From Lachnospiraceae bacterium (GTDB taxonomy: Bacteria > Bacillota > Clostridia > Lachnospirales > Lachnospiraceae): DNA of 19,322 nucleotides. Position numbers and translations under genes: made by a program. Numbering within the stretch: position 1 is the first letter of the stretch; the number at the start of each line of letters is the position of its first letter. Positions 1 to 7,063 of the stretch are shown one piece after another. The notes under the pieces are model-generated. The model had not been told where the DNA came from, ran no database searches, and was given only the letters and a program-made list of their open reading frames with translations. The stretch lies in contig CAAGQC010000101.1 of assembly GCA_900771995.1 (NCBI GenBank), positions 1 through 19,322 on the forward strand. Direction: 5' to 3'.

Positions 1-1129
1 CACAGTATCCGTAAGCCTGAGCATGAATAACCGCCACAGAGAAGAACAGCAGAATGCAGAGAGCGCTGCGGCAGCCTCCAGTGAGATGGCAGCGACGGAG
101 GCCGCAACGGAAGAGGTACCGCTGGTTGCCAATGAGGAAGGTGCGGTATATACACTGGTAGCTACTTATTACAATGCAATGGCTACCGGAGATGAGACAA
201 CCCTTCGTTCCGTATGCGACGAAATCTCCGATAAGGACATGTATCGTTATCTGGAGTTATCGCAGTACATTGATTATTATCCGACACTGGAGATCTACAC
301 CAAGACCGGCCCGGAAGAGGGCTCTGTGATCGCTTATATATATTACGAGATTTCCTTTGTAGGTCATGAAGAAGAGGTTCCCGGCTATCAGGCACTTTAT
401 ATCTGCACCAATGATCAGGGAGAGCTGTATATCAAGCGTGGCGAGAATAGCGAAGAAGTCAATGATTATATCAAGACGGTAAGTACACAGGATGATGTGG
501 TGGAGTTCAACAACAAGATCACTGTGGAATATAACGAACTGATGGTAGATCATCCGGAAGTGCTGCAGTATATCAGCGAACTGGATTCTCAGGTAAGCAT
601 TGCCGTAGGCGAGAAGCTGGCCAATCAGGTGACCGGAGATACCCAGAATACAGAGGCGGGAGCCGAGGGTACGGAGCAGCCTGCAGAGGGACAGGAGGCA
701 TCCGCAGAAGGCGGTGAGCAGCCTGCAGAAGAGCAGGGACCCCAGTATGTGACCACGACGACCACTGTAAATGTCAGAAGCTCTGACAGTGAGCAGGCAG
801 ATAAGCTGGGAAAGGTAGCGGGAGGCACGAAGCTTCAGCTGCTGGAACAGCGTCCCAACGGCTGGACCAAGGTGGATTATAACGGCAAGGAAGGCTATAT
901 CAAGGCGGAGTTCTTACAGCTGGCAGATAGCGCTGCCGGTGCCGAGACCATTGGAACCGTTACAGCCACCACCAATATTAATGTGCGTGCATCCGCCAGT
1001 GAGACGGCAGATCGTCTGGGAGTCCTCTCCGGTGGTGATTCCGCAGAACTGGTAGGCACCGAGGGCGACTGGAGCAAGATCAAGTACAACGGCCAGATCG
1101 GATATGTAAAGAGCGAATATGTACAGTAA
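1..1129 (+). CDS. SH3b-repeat extracytoplasmic protein, 5' end cut by window
   Basis: The reading frame is open to the window edge: codons before the first ATG (position 23) read TVSVSLS, which looks like the end of a membrane anchor or signal segment, so the true start is probably upstream and the gene is 5'-partial. Counting from the ATG at 23, residues 11-35 are an Ala/Glu-rich linker, and about 40-200 form a globular domain with an NTF2/SnoaL-like look (ATYYNAMATGD). Residues 205-240 are a Glu/Gly/Ala/Gln linker with repeated GEQPAE-type units. Two bacterial SH3 domains follow (about 242-300 and 309-368), each with the NVR[SA]S start and a GYIK/GYVK end. SH3b domains usually bind peptidoglycan or other wall ligands, so an outward-facing, wall-associated role is inferred. 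No enzymatic domain is visible. The hairpin at 1234-1268 is its likely terminator. Confidence 0.75.
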   Translation, partial: TVSVSLSMNNRHREEQQNAESAAAASSEMAATEAATEEVPLVANEEGAVYTLVATYYNAMATGDETTLRSVCDEISDKDMYRYLELSQYIDYYPTLEIYTKTGPEEGSVIAYIYYEISFVGHEEEVPGYQALYICTNDQGELYIKRGENSEEVNDYIKTVSTQDDVVEFNNKITVEYNELMVDHPEVLQYISELDSQVSIAVGEKLANQVTGDTQNTEAGAEGTEQPAEGQEASAEGGEQPAEEQGPQYVTTTTTVNVRSSDSEQADKLGKVAGGTKLQLLEQRPNGWTKVDYNGKEGYIKAEFLQLADSAAGAETIGTVTATTNINVRASASETADRLGVLSGGDSAELVGTEGDWSKIKYNGQIGYVKSEYVQ

Positions 1130-1233
1130 ATGAGCAGTGCCAAAAATAAATCGGCAAAATCTGACTGCTTGCAGGCATGATTTTTGATGATTCATTTTTG
1201 ACAGGACTTGGAATAAAACAGGCCTCATCAGGG

Positions 1234-1268
1234 AAAGCTTCTTACCAAAAACGGTAAGGAGCTTTTTT
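1234..1268 (+). terminator. Terminator-like hairpin that also contains the next gene's SD
   Basis: A 13-bp stem pairs 1234-1246 with 1253-1265 around a 6-nt loop (AAAAAC), with one G-T wobble, followed by a run of six T (1263-1268). It fits an intrinsic terminator for the SH3b gene. Its 3' arm contains AAGGAG (1256-1261), placed 9 nt before the ATG at 1271, so the same structure could hide the ribosome binding site of the next gene. Confidence 0.7.
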
Positions 1269-1270
1269 CT

Positions 1271-1729
1271 ATGAATAAATCGGAAACACACAATTTGAAA
1301 AAACAGGAGATCAACATCTATCGGGAGATCCAGCGGAACACGGAAATGGCCATGAAGGCGCTGGATGCCATTACGGACAAAATTTACGACGACAGACTGG
1401 CCACTGTGGTGGCAGAACAGGAACTGCAATATTCCAGACTGCATGACAGGGCGGTACAGAATCTGGTGGAGGGCAAGGCACAGACCTACCGGGAAAATGC
1501 CATGGAGAACGTTATGCTGCGCTTTGGGATCGGCTGTAACACTCTGCTCAATACCAGTACCAGCCATATTGCGGAAGTGATTATCAAGGGCAGCAACAAC
1601 GGTGTTCTGGAAATGGAAAAGGTACTGGCCCATAACGAGGAGTTCGCGGGAAATGTCTGCCGCAGTCTGGCCAGGGAACTGATCGATATGGAGAATGCCA
1701 ATATCCGTACCCTAAAAGAATATCTATAA
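1271..1729 (+). CDS. Small helical, ferritin-like (DUF2383-like) protein of unknown function
   Basis: This is a 152-aa soluble protein with no signal peptide or membrane segment. It is almost entirely helix-forming: residues 1-60 and 100-152 are long amphipathic stretches, and the middle contains HIAEVIIKGSNNGVLEM and a C-terminal LARELIDMENANIRTLKEYL helix. This layout resembles the four-helix-bundle DUF2383/PA2169-type proteins found in many clostridia, but the family call is from pattern memory only and no clear di-iron ligand set is visible. The start is the only ATG with a Shine-Dalgarno (AAGGAG at 1256-1261, 9 nt away). That SD sits in the 3' arm of the preceding terminator hairpin. No convincing promoter was found between 1130 and 1270, so expression may depend on read-through or on a non-canonical promoter. 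Confidence 0.65.
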   Translation: MNKSETHNLKKQEINIYREIQRNTEMAMKALDAITDKIYDDRLATVVAEQELQYSRLHDRAVQNLVEGKAQTYRENAMENVMLRFGIGCNTLLNTSTSHIAEVIIKGSNNGVLEMEKVLAHNEEFAGNVCRSLARELIDMENANIRTLKEYL

Positions 1730-1773
1730 CATACAAAACGACCGCTTTCGTCAAATTGAACGTACACCATAAC

Positions 1774-1816
1774 GCACAAATTGTATACTTGTATAATTTA
1801 TTGTGCAAATTATACA
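1774..1816. promoter_or_regulatory. Palindrome cluster upstream of gdhA
   Basis: A perfect 10-bp inverted repeat, TGTATAATTT (1790-1799) and AAATTATACA (1807-1816), is separated by 7 nt. The inner sequence ATTGTGCAAAT (1800-1810) resembles the palindrome at 1859-1868, and ACAAATTGT (1776-1784) is a further short inverted repeat. A TATAAT hexamer lies at 1792-1797. The arrangement looks like operator sites for a dimeric regulator. It is too AT-rich to be a standard terminator. Confidence 0.4.
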
Positions 1817-1858
1817 GAAAAACGGCAAAAACTTTTATGATTTAGTGGGATAAAGTTT

Positions 1859-1888
1859 ATTGTACAATTAAAAAAGTCGTTTTATAAT
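1859..1888 (+). promoter_or_regulatory. Probable gdhA promoter with overlapping palindrome
   Basis: A perfect TATAAT (1883-1888) sits 17 nt after TTGTAC (1860-1865), a weak -35. The -35 lies inside the perfect 10-bp palindrome ATTGTACAAT (1859-1868), a good place for a repressor or activator to act. The start site would fall near 1895, leaving a leader of about 50 nt. That leader contains another near-palindrome, ATGGCAACC-A-GGTTGTCAT (1895-1913). Confidence 0.5.
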
Positions 1889-1947
1889 AAAGCATATGGC
1901 AACCAGGTTGTCATGAATCTGTATACCAATTGAAGGAGGACATTCAA

Positions 1948-3294
1948 ATGTCATATGTTGATGAAGTATTTGATATGGTAGTAGCAAAGAATCCTGCACA
2001 GCCCGAGTTCCACCAGGCAGTCAAAGAGGTTCTGGAATCTCTTCGCGTGGTGATCGAGGCAAATGAGGAAAAATATCGTAAGGACGCTCTGCTGGAGAGA
2101 CTGGTAACTCCCGAGAGACAGATCCTGTTCCGTGTACCTTGGGTGGATGACAAGGGTCAGGTTCAGGTAAACAACGGTTTCCGCGTACAGTTCAATTCCG
2201 CAATCGGACCTTACAAGGGCGGCTTACGTTTACATCCTTCTGTAAACTTAGGTATCATCAAGTTCCTTGGTTTCGAACAGACCTTCAAGAACTCTCTGAC
2301 CGGCCTGCCCATCGGCGGTGGTAAGGGTGGTTCCGATTTCGACCCCAAGGGTAAATCCGACAGAGAGATCATGGCTTTCTGCCAGAGCTTCATCACAGAA
2401 CTTTACAAATATATCGGAGCAGATACCGATGTTCCCGCAGGTGATATCGGTACCGGCGCAAGAGAGATCGGTTATATGTACGGACAGTACAAGAGACTGA
2501 CCGGCCTGTATGAAGGCGTTCTGACCGGTAAGGGCTTAAGCTACGGCGGATCCCTGGCAAGAACCGAAGCAACCGGTTACGGTCTGCTGTATCTGACCGA
2601 GGAAATGTTAAAGTGCAATGGCAAGGATATCGCAGGCAAGACCGTTGCTGTATCCGGTGCCGGTAACGTGGCAATCTACGCTATCCAGAAAGCACAGCAG
2701 TTAGGTGCCAAGGTAGTTACCTGTTCCGATTCCACCGGCTGGATCTATGATCCCGAAGGAATCGATGTAGCACTGTTACAGGAAGTTAAGGAAGTTAAGC
2801 GTGCAAGACTGACCGAGTATGCTGCTGCAAGACCCAGCGCACAGTATCACGAGAAGAAGAACGGCGAGCACGGTGTATGGACTGTAAAATGTGATGTGGC
2901 TCTTCCTTGCGCAACCCAGAACGAACTGGATCTGGAGGATGCTAAGCAGCTGGTTGCCAACGGCGTATTCGCAGTAGCAGAGGGCGCTAACATGCCTACC
3001 ACCATGGAAGCTACCGAGTACTTCCAGAAGAACGGCGTTCTGTTCTGCCCCGGCAAAGCTTCCAATGCAGGCGGTGTTGCTACCTCCGCTCTGGAGATGA
3101 GCCAGAACAGCGAGAGACTTTCCTGGACCTTCGAAGAAGTTGATGCAAAGCTGAAGGACATCATGGTAAACATCTTCCACAACCTGGACGATGCAGCCAA
3201 GAAGTACGGCATGGAAGGCAACTATGTAGCAGGCGCTAACATCGCAGGTTTCCTGAAAGTTGCAGATGCAATGACCGCACAGGGTATTGTATAG
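1948..3294 (+). CDS. gdhA: NADP-type glutamate dehydrogenase
   Basis: This 448-aa protein matches the length of the hexameric bacterial glutamate dehydrogenases that interconvert 2-oxoglutarate plus ammonia and glutamate in the cytosol. The N-terminal substrate domain carries GPYKGGLRLHPSV (87-99) and the catalytic-lysine motif PIGGGKGGSDFDPKG (121-135), with K126 the expected catalytic lysine. DVPAGDIGTGAREIGYM follows, with D166 the expected catalytic aspartate. The nucleotide-binding fold contains SGAGNVAIYA, and SDSTG after the second strand is closer to the NADP(H)-type than to NAD-type clostridial enzymes (inference). The start is ATG 1948, 8 nt after GAAGGAGG (1932-1939); a TTG at 1930 is in frame but lies within that SD region. 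Strongly biased codons suggest high expression. It is monocistronic, with palindromes in its promoter and a strong terminator after it. Confidence 0.96.
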   Translation: MSYVDEVFDMVVAKNPAQPEFHQAVKEVLESLRVVIEANEEKYRKDALLERLVTPERQILFRVPWVDDKGQVQVNNGFRVQFNSAIGPYKGGLRLHPSVNLGIIKFLGFEQTFKNSLTGLPIGGGKGGSDFDPKGKSDREIMAFCQSFITELYKYIGADTDVPAGDIGTGAREIGYMYGQYKRLTGLYEGVLTGKGLSYGGSLARTEATGYGLLYLTEEMLKCNGKDIAGKTVAVSGAGNVAIYAIQKAQQLGAKVVTCSDSTGWIYDPEGIDVALLQEVKEVKRARLTEYAAARPSAQYHEKKNGEHGVWTVKCDVALPCATQNELDLEDAKQLVANGVFAVAEGANMPTTMEATEYFQKNGVLFCPGKASNAGGVATSALEMSQNSERLSWTFEEVDAKLKDIMVNIFHNLDDAAKKYGMEGNYVAGANIAGFLKVADAMTAQGIV

Positions 3295-3313
3295 GAAACA
3301 TTTTTCCAGACAA

Positions 3314-3371
3314 AAAAATAAAAAGCGTCGGATCAAACAGGAGACTGTTTGATCCGACGCTTTTTATTTTT
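3314..3371. terminator. Bidirectional terminator, 27-bp perfect stem
   Basis: Positions 3314-3340 pair perfectly with 3345-3371 around a GAGA loop. The A-rich left flank and T-rich right flank provide a U-tract in both directions. It lies between the convergent gdhA stop (3294) and the PBP stop (3374), so it probably ends transcription of both genes. Confidence 0.93.
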
Positions 3372-3373
3372 AC

Positions 3374-6055
3374 TTAGTCGTCCGAATCGTCATCCGGCTG
3401 GGGCTGTGCACCGCCGCGGACGTTGATCTCGGCCTGCTGCTGGTTGATCACGGCTTCATAATCCGGGTTGGCGAAGAAGGTGGCATCATGTTGACACTGG
3501 CTTCTGGTGTTCGGCGTGCTGACGGTCTGGGTACCGTCCGGATTGTTGATGATGACGGTGGAGCCCTGCTGTAATGCGGGATCCTCTACCAGAGGCATCG
3601 TAGCGACACCCATGTACTTGAACGGACAGTCAGGGCTTGCAGGTAACCCGTCATAAGCACAGATCTCACCCTGATAGTGAACGTCACAGCTTTCCGTAGG
3701 CTCCGTACCCTCTGCAAAGTATTCCGTGTAGACGGAACCGTCGCAGAGACCGGGGATCGGCAGTTTGCCGGACTGGGAACATACCTGTACCTGTACGATT
3801 CCGGAAGGAACCGGGAACTGGGTATTGGGCAGATCCTCGTGGATACGCTGCATGACCTTACGCCATAAGGTCTTGGAGACACCGTCCTCAGCATTGTTCA
3901 GATCTACATTGTTGTCATAACCGGTCCAGGTAGCAGCGGTGTAGTAAGGAGTATATCCCACGAACCAGGCATCGGTAGGTCCGGTCGTAGTACCGGTCTT
4001 ACCGGCAATAGCCATACCGCCGAAGTTTACACGGGCACCGGTACCGGAGGTAACAACATCCTGCATGGCACTGGTCAGCAGGAAAGCAGTGGTCTCCTTG
4101 ATGACCTGTCTTGTCTCGGGATTGGTGTTGTCCAGAATCACATTGCCATCGGAATCCGTGACTCTGGTGTACAGCTTCGGGGTGACATAAGTACCGCCGT
4201 TGGCAATGGCAGCATAGGCACCGGTCAGCTCATAAGGAGTGACACCGTAGGTCAGACCGCCCAGAGCCAGAGACTGGTTCACATCGGATTTGATCTCATT
4301 GCCCACCTGTACGCCGTCGGTCAGGGTGGTGAAGCCGAAGTTCAACAGATAATCATAACCAAGTCTCGGAGTGATCACCGTGATATTCTTAACTGCGATA
4401 ATATTCAGGGAGTCACGGATCGCACTTCGGATATTCTGGATACCGCGGTAACCGGTCTTGTACCAGTTACGGACAGGAGTACCGTCTGCATAGTTGAACG
4501 GTGCATCGTTGTAAACGGTAGCCAGTGTCTTACCGGCACTGTCCAGAGCGGGAGCGTAGGATGCCACTACCTTGAAGGTAGATCCCGGCAGACGCTTGGC
4601 GCTGGTGGCACGGTTTAAGGTTCTGCGTCCTTCTTTGGCACCGCGGCCGCCGACCATGGCTACCACGTAGCCGGTGGTCTGTTCCTCGATGACCATGGCG
4701 GACTGGGGCTGGGGAGTCATGGAAATGGTCTCCTCGTAATTGTCCGCATTATCCTCTACCCCCAGCTGTGCCAGCATTGCGGAACGGTAAGTATCTACCG
4801 CCGCGTAGGCGTCGTCCTGGGAAGAGAAGATCAGGTTGAACTTCGCATTCTGGTTCTGCTTGAACCAGGTCATCATATTTTCCTTACTGAAATTATTCTT
4901 GGTGCCATCGGGAGAGATAATGGTAAGTGCATAGTTCAGATACCATTTCACATTCTCCGGATAGTTGGAAGGATCCGCATATTCCTCGTTCAGAATATTC
5001 TGGATCGTGGGATCTAACGTGGATTCCACACGTAAGCCCCCGGAGGTCAGCAGTGTCTCTGCCATGGCCTCGTTGTAACCGGCCAGGATCAGATCCTGTT
5101 TTACCTGCTCATATACCGCATCGGAGAAGTAGGAACCGGTGGTGGCATTGGCTTCCTGATAATCAATGTCATACAGACCGATCCGCTCGTACACTGCATC
5201 GGTATCCGCCATGGCCTCATCGTACTGAGCCTGTGTGATAAAGCCCAGCTCCAACATCTTGTTCAGACATTTCTCTCGACGCTTTACATTCTCTTCCGGA
5301 TGACGGATCGGATTGTATTTGGAAGGATTCTGGGTGATACTGGCGATGACCGCACATTCGGAAATGGTCAGCTCACTACAATGCTTGCCGAAGTAACGCA
5401 GGGAAGCGGATTCCACACCCAGGGTGTTCTGCCCTAAGTTGATGGCGTTCATGTAACGCAGCAGGATCTCGTCCTTGGAGTAATACTTTGTAATCTCCAG
5501 CGCCAGATACTGTTCCTGGATCTTACGTTTGATCTTCTTGATCTTGTTATCGCCCTCGGAAGTCCAGTCGGTGAAGACCGTGTTCTTCAACAGCTGCTGG
5601 GTGATCGTACTGGCCCCCTGTGCCTCCTCACCACCGGTCTTTAAGAACTGATAGCCGGCACGGATAATACCCTTGAAGTCGATACCGTTGTGCTGATAGA
5701 AACGCTCGTCCTCGATAGCCACGAAGGCCTTACCCATATAATCGGGAATCTCGTCCATGCCTACGGAGAGACGGTTGGAATTGGTGCTGACATACTGATC
5801 GATCTCGTTACCTTCCCTGTCGTAGACAATGGTGGCTTCGCCTACGGCTACGACATCCGACAGACGGATCGTGGGAGTGGAGGAGAGGATGCCGCGAAAG
5901 GCACCGATACCGGCGGAAACACCGCAGATGCCCACACCGACAATGGCCACCAGCGCAACCTTGACGCAGGTCAGGGCAATTTTTCTTCCCCATTTTTGTG
6001 ATTTAGAGTTGAGTGTCTTCTGCTTCACTCGGACACCTTTTTTACCATAATTCAT
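3374..6055 (-). CDS. Class A penicillin-binding protein (PBP1A type)
   Basis: This 893-aa bifunctional peptidoglycan synthase polymerises glycan strands and cross-links peptides outside the membrane. A basic N-terminus (1-25) is followed by one membrane anchor (about 26-53). The GT51 transglycosylase domain spans about 75-260, with AIEDERFYQHNGID (113-126; E115 expected catalytic) and GASTITQQLLKN (147-158). The transpeptidase domain (about 450-740) has STFK (S492 nucleophile, K495), SLN (549-551) and KTGT (686-689). All key residues are present. The C-terminus adds a Cys-rich segment (Cys at 759, 771, 790, 799, 810 and 854) and a disordered, acidic end (PQPDDDSDD). The start chosen is the ATG at 6053-6055, 8 nt after AAAGGA; an earlier in-frame start near 6094 overlaps the promoter. 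It is convergent with gdhA and divergent from the YigZ-family gene. Confidence 0.95.
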   Translation of the reverse strand: MNYGKKGVRVKQKTLNSKSQKWGRKIALTCVKVALVAIVGVGICGVSAGIGAFRGILSSTPTIRLSDVVAVGEATIVYDREGNEIDQYVSTNSNRLSVGMDEIPDYMGKAFVAIEDERFYQHNGIDFKGIIRAGYQFLKTGGEEAQGASTITQQLLKNTVFTDWTSEGDNKIKKIKRKIQEQYLALEITKYYSKDEILLRYMNAINLGQNTLGVESASLRYFGKHCSELTISECAVIASITQNPSKYNPIRHPEENVKRREKCLNKMLELGFITQAQYDEAMADTDAVYERIGLYDIDYQEANATTGSYFSDAVYEQVKQDLILAGYNEAMAETLLTSGGLRVESTLDPTIQNILNEEYADPSNYPENVKWYLNYALTIISPDGTKNNFSKENMMTWFKQNQNAKFNLIFSSQDDAYAAVDTYRSAMLAQLGVEDNADNYEETISMTPQPQSAMVIEEQTTGYVVAMVGGRGAKEGRRTLNRATSAKRLPGSTFKVVASYAPALDSAGKTLATVYNDAPFNYADGTPVRNWYKTGYRGIQNIRSAIRDSLNIIAVKNITVITPRLGYDYLLNFGFTTLTDGVQVGNEIKSDVNQSLALGGLTYGVTPYELTGAYAAIANGGTYVTPKLYTRVTDSDGNVILDNTNPETRQVIKETTAFLLTSAMQDVVTSGTGARVNFGGMAIAGKTGTTTGPTDAWFVGYTPYYTAATWTGYDNNVDLNNAEDGVSKTLWRKVMQRIHEDLPNTQFPVPSGIVQVQVCSQSGKLPIPGLCDGSVYTEYFAEGTEPTESCDVHYQGEICAYDGLPASPDCPFKYMGVATMPLVEDPALQQGSTVIINNPDGTQTVSTPNTRSQCQHDATFFANPDYEAVINQQQAEINVRGGAQPQPDDDSDD

Positions 6056-6092
6056 AAAACAAGTCCTTTCTGCCTGAGATACAGACGCATCC

Positions 6093-6121
6093 ATTATACC
6101 AAATAATGCTATGTAAATAAA
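6093..6121 (-). promoter_or_regulatory. Probable PBP promoter
   Basis: On the minus strand a perfect TATAAT (plus-strand ATTATA at 6093-6098) is preceded 17 nt upstream by a weak -35, TTTATT. Transcription would start about 30 nt before the PBP start codon. The -10 is strong and the -35 is poor. Confidence 0.5.
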
Positions 6122-6133
6122 GGCTTTTTAGAA

Positions 6134-6161
6134 TTGTTTCACATTTTGGAGAAGTTATGCT
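6134..6161 (+). promoter_or_regulatory. Probable promoter of the YigZ-family gene
   Basis: TTGTTT (6134-6139) and TATGCT (6156-6161) are separated by 16 nt, divergent from the PBP promoter. The predicted start near 6168 leaves a leader of about 50 nt. Confidence 0.5.
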
Positions 6162-6217
6162 ACACTGAAAAAGAATCCCAACGAAAACATAGAAAATACA
6201 AATAAGAGAGGTCATAC

Positions 6218-6865
6218 ATGGGCGACACAATGACAACCGACAGCTATAGAGTCCTTCTGTCCGGCGGCGAAGGCGAGATCGTGGAGAAGAAGTCCCGCTT
6301 TATTGCTACGATCCGCAAATGCGAGAGCGAGGAAGAGGCTGTAGCTTTTATTGAGGAAATGAAGAAAAAATACTGGGATGCCAGACATAACTGTTCCGCC
6401 TTTATAATAGGAAGCAGAGGAGAACTTACAAGATGCAGTGATGACGGCGAACCCTCCGGAACGGCGGGCCGGCCGATGCTGGAAGTGCTGACGGGCTCCG
6501 GCATCCGCAATATTGCGGTGGTGGTGACGAGGTATTTCGGCGGCACACTGCTGGGCACCGGCGGTCTGGTGCGGGCCTACACCCAGGCGGTGAAGGAAGG
6601 GCTTTCCCATTGCGAGACGGGTATCATGCGGAAAGGCTGCGAACTGGAAGTGACCGCAGATTATAATGACGTGGGAAAACTGCAATACTATTTCGGACAG
6701 CAGGGGATCGTTCCCGTGGACAGCATCTACGCGGAAAATGTAAAATTTATTTTACGCATTCCGCTGGAAAAAGAGGATAACATCAGGAAAAACCTGACAG
6801 AAACCACCTGCGGAAAGGTAAAAATTGAGAAATTGAAAGAGACGTATTTCGTTGACAAAGAATAG
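6218..6865 (+). CDS. yigZ: YigZ/IMPACT family protein
   Basis: This 215-aa cytosolic protein has the full length of the YigZ/YvyE (UPF0029) family. The N-terminal IMPACT domain (about 20-130) carries EKKSRFIA, DARHNCSAF, the SDDGEPSGTAGRPML motif and VVVTRYFGGTLLGTGGLVRAY, which together define the family. The C-terminal part (about 140-205) is the ferredoxin-like DUF1949 domain. The eukaryotic relative IMPACT regulates Gcn2-type translation control; the bacterial role is poorly defined, so no reaction is assigned. AGAGAGG lies 6 nt before ATG 6218. A second ATG at 6230 is possible but has worse SD spacing. No hairpin terminator is seen after the gene, so read-through towards mgtE is possible. 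Confidence 0.92.
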   Translation: MGDTMTTDSYRVLLSGGEGEIVEKKSRFIATIRKCESEEEAVAFIEEMKKKYWDARHNCSAFIIGSRGELTRCSDDGEPSGTAGRPMLEVLTGSGIRNIAVVVTRYFGGTLLGTGGLVRAYTQAVKEGLSHCETGIMRKGCELEVTADYNDVGKLQYYFGQQGIVPVDSIYAENVKFILRIPLEKEDNIRKNLTETTCGKVKIEKLKETYFVDKE

Positions 6866-6925
6866 TCAAAAAGTTAAAATAAAAACAGCGGTTTTATGAT
6901 TTCCTGCAGAAAGGTGGTGGTTTTT

Positions 6926-7063
6926 ATGAAGTGTACACAGAAGAGTTCTGACAACCCACTTCCGGGGCGAAGTTGCCATGTAAGTTACACCCATAGAAAA
7001 CATCATAAGGAGGATCATCATGGAACAGATCAAAGAACTGGAAGAGGTCTTAGAGCTTCTTAA
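6926..7063 (+). CDS. Possible 45-aa leader ORF overlapping mgtE
   Basis: An ATG at 6926 preceded by AAAGGTGGTGG (6910-6920) opens a 45-codon frame that ends at TAA 7061-7063, overlapping the mgtE start (7020) in another frame. The peptide starts MKCTQKSSDNPLPGR and then becomes rich in His, Lys and Arg, including the HRKHHKEDHH stretch. It has no known domain. The good SD and the overlap suggest a leader peptide or translational coupling to mgtE, but an ORF of this length can arise by chance. Confidence is therefore low. Confidence 0.3.
   Translation: MKCTQKSSDNPLPGRSCHVSYTHRKHHKEDHHGTDQRTGRGLRAS

Noticed and set aside
1198..1226. Perfect TTGACA at 1198-1203 as a promoter for the helical gene
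   Set aside because: No acceptable -10 hexamer lies 16-18 nt downstream.
914..1633. 239-codon minus-strand open frame across the SH3b gene end and the helical gene
   Set aside because: It spans two plausible plus-strand genes and a terminator hairpin and shows no recognisable motif.
1737..1751. cre site upstream of gdhA (ACCGCTTTCGT core)
   Set aside because: The 5' half does not match the cre consensus. It is kept only as a shared motif.
1930..1947. Upstream in-frame TTG start for gdhA
   Set aside because: It overlaps the GAAGGAGG ribosome binding site that clearly serves ATG 1948.
6866..7019. M-box or other Mg/Mn riboswitch before mgtE
   Set aside because: No M-box core sequence or expressive terminator was recognised by eye. 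An Rfam covariance search would decide.
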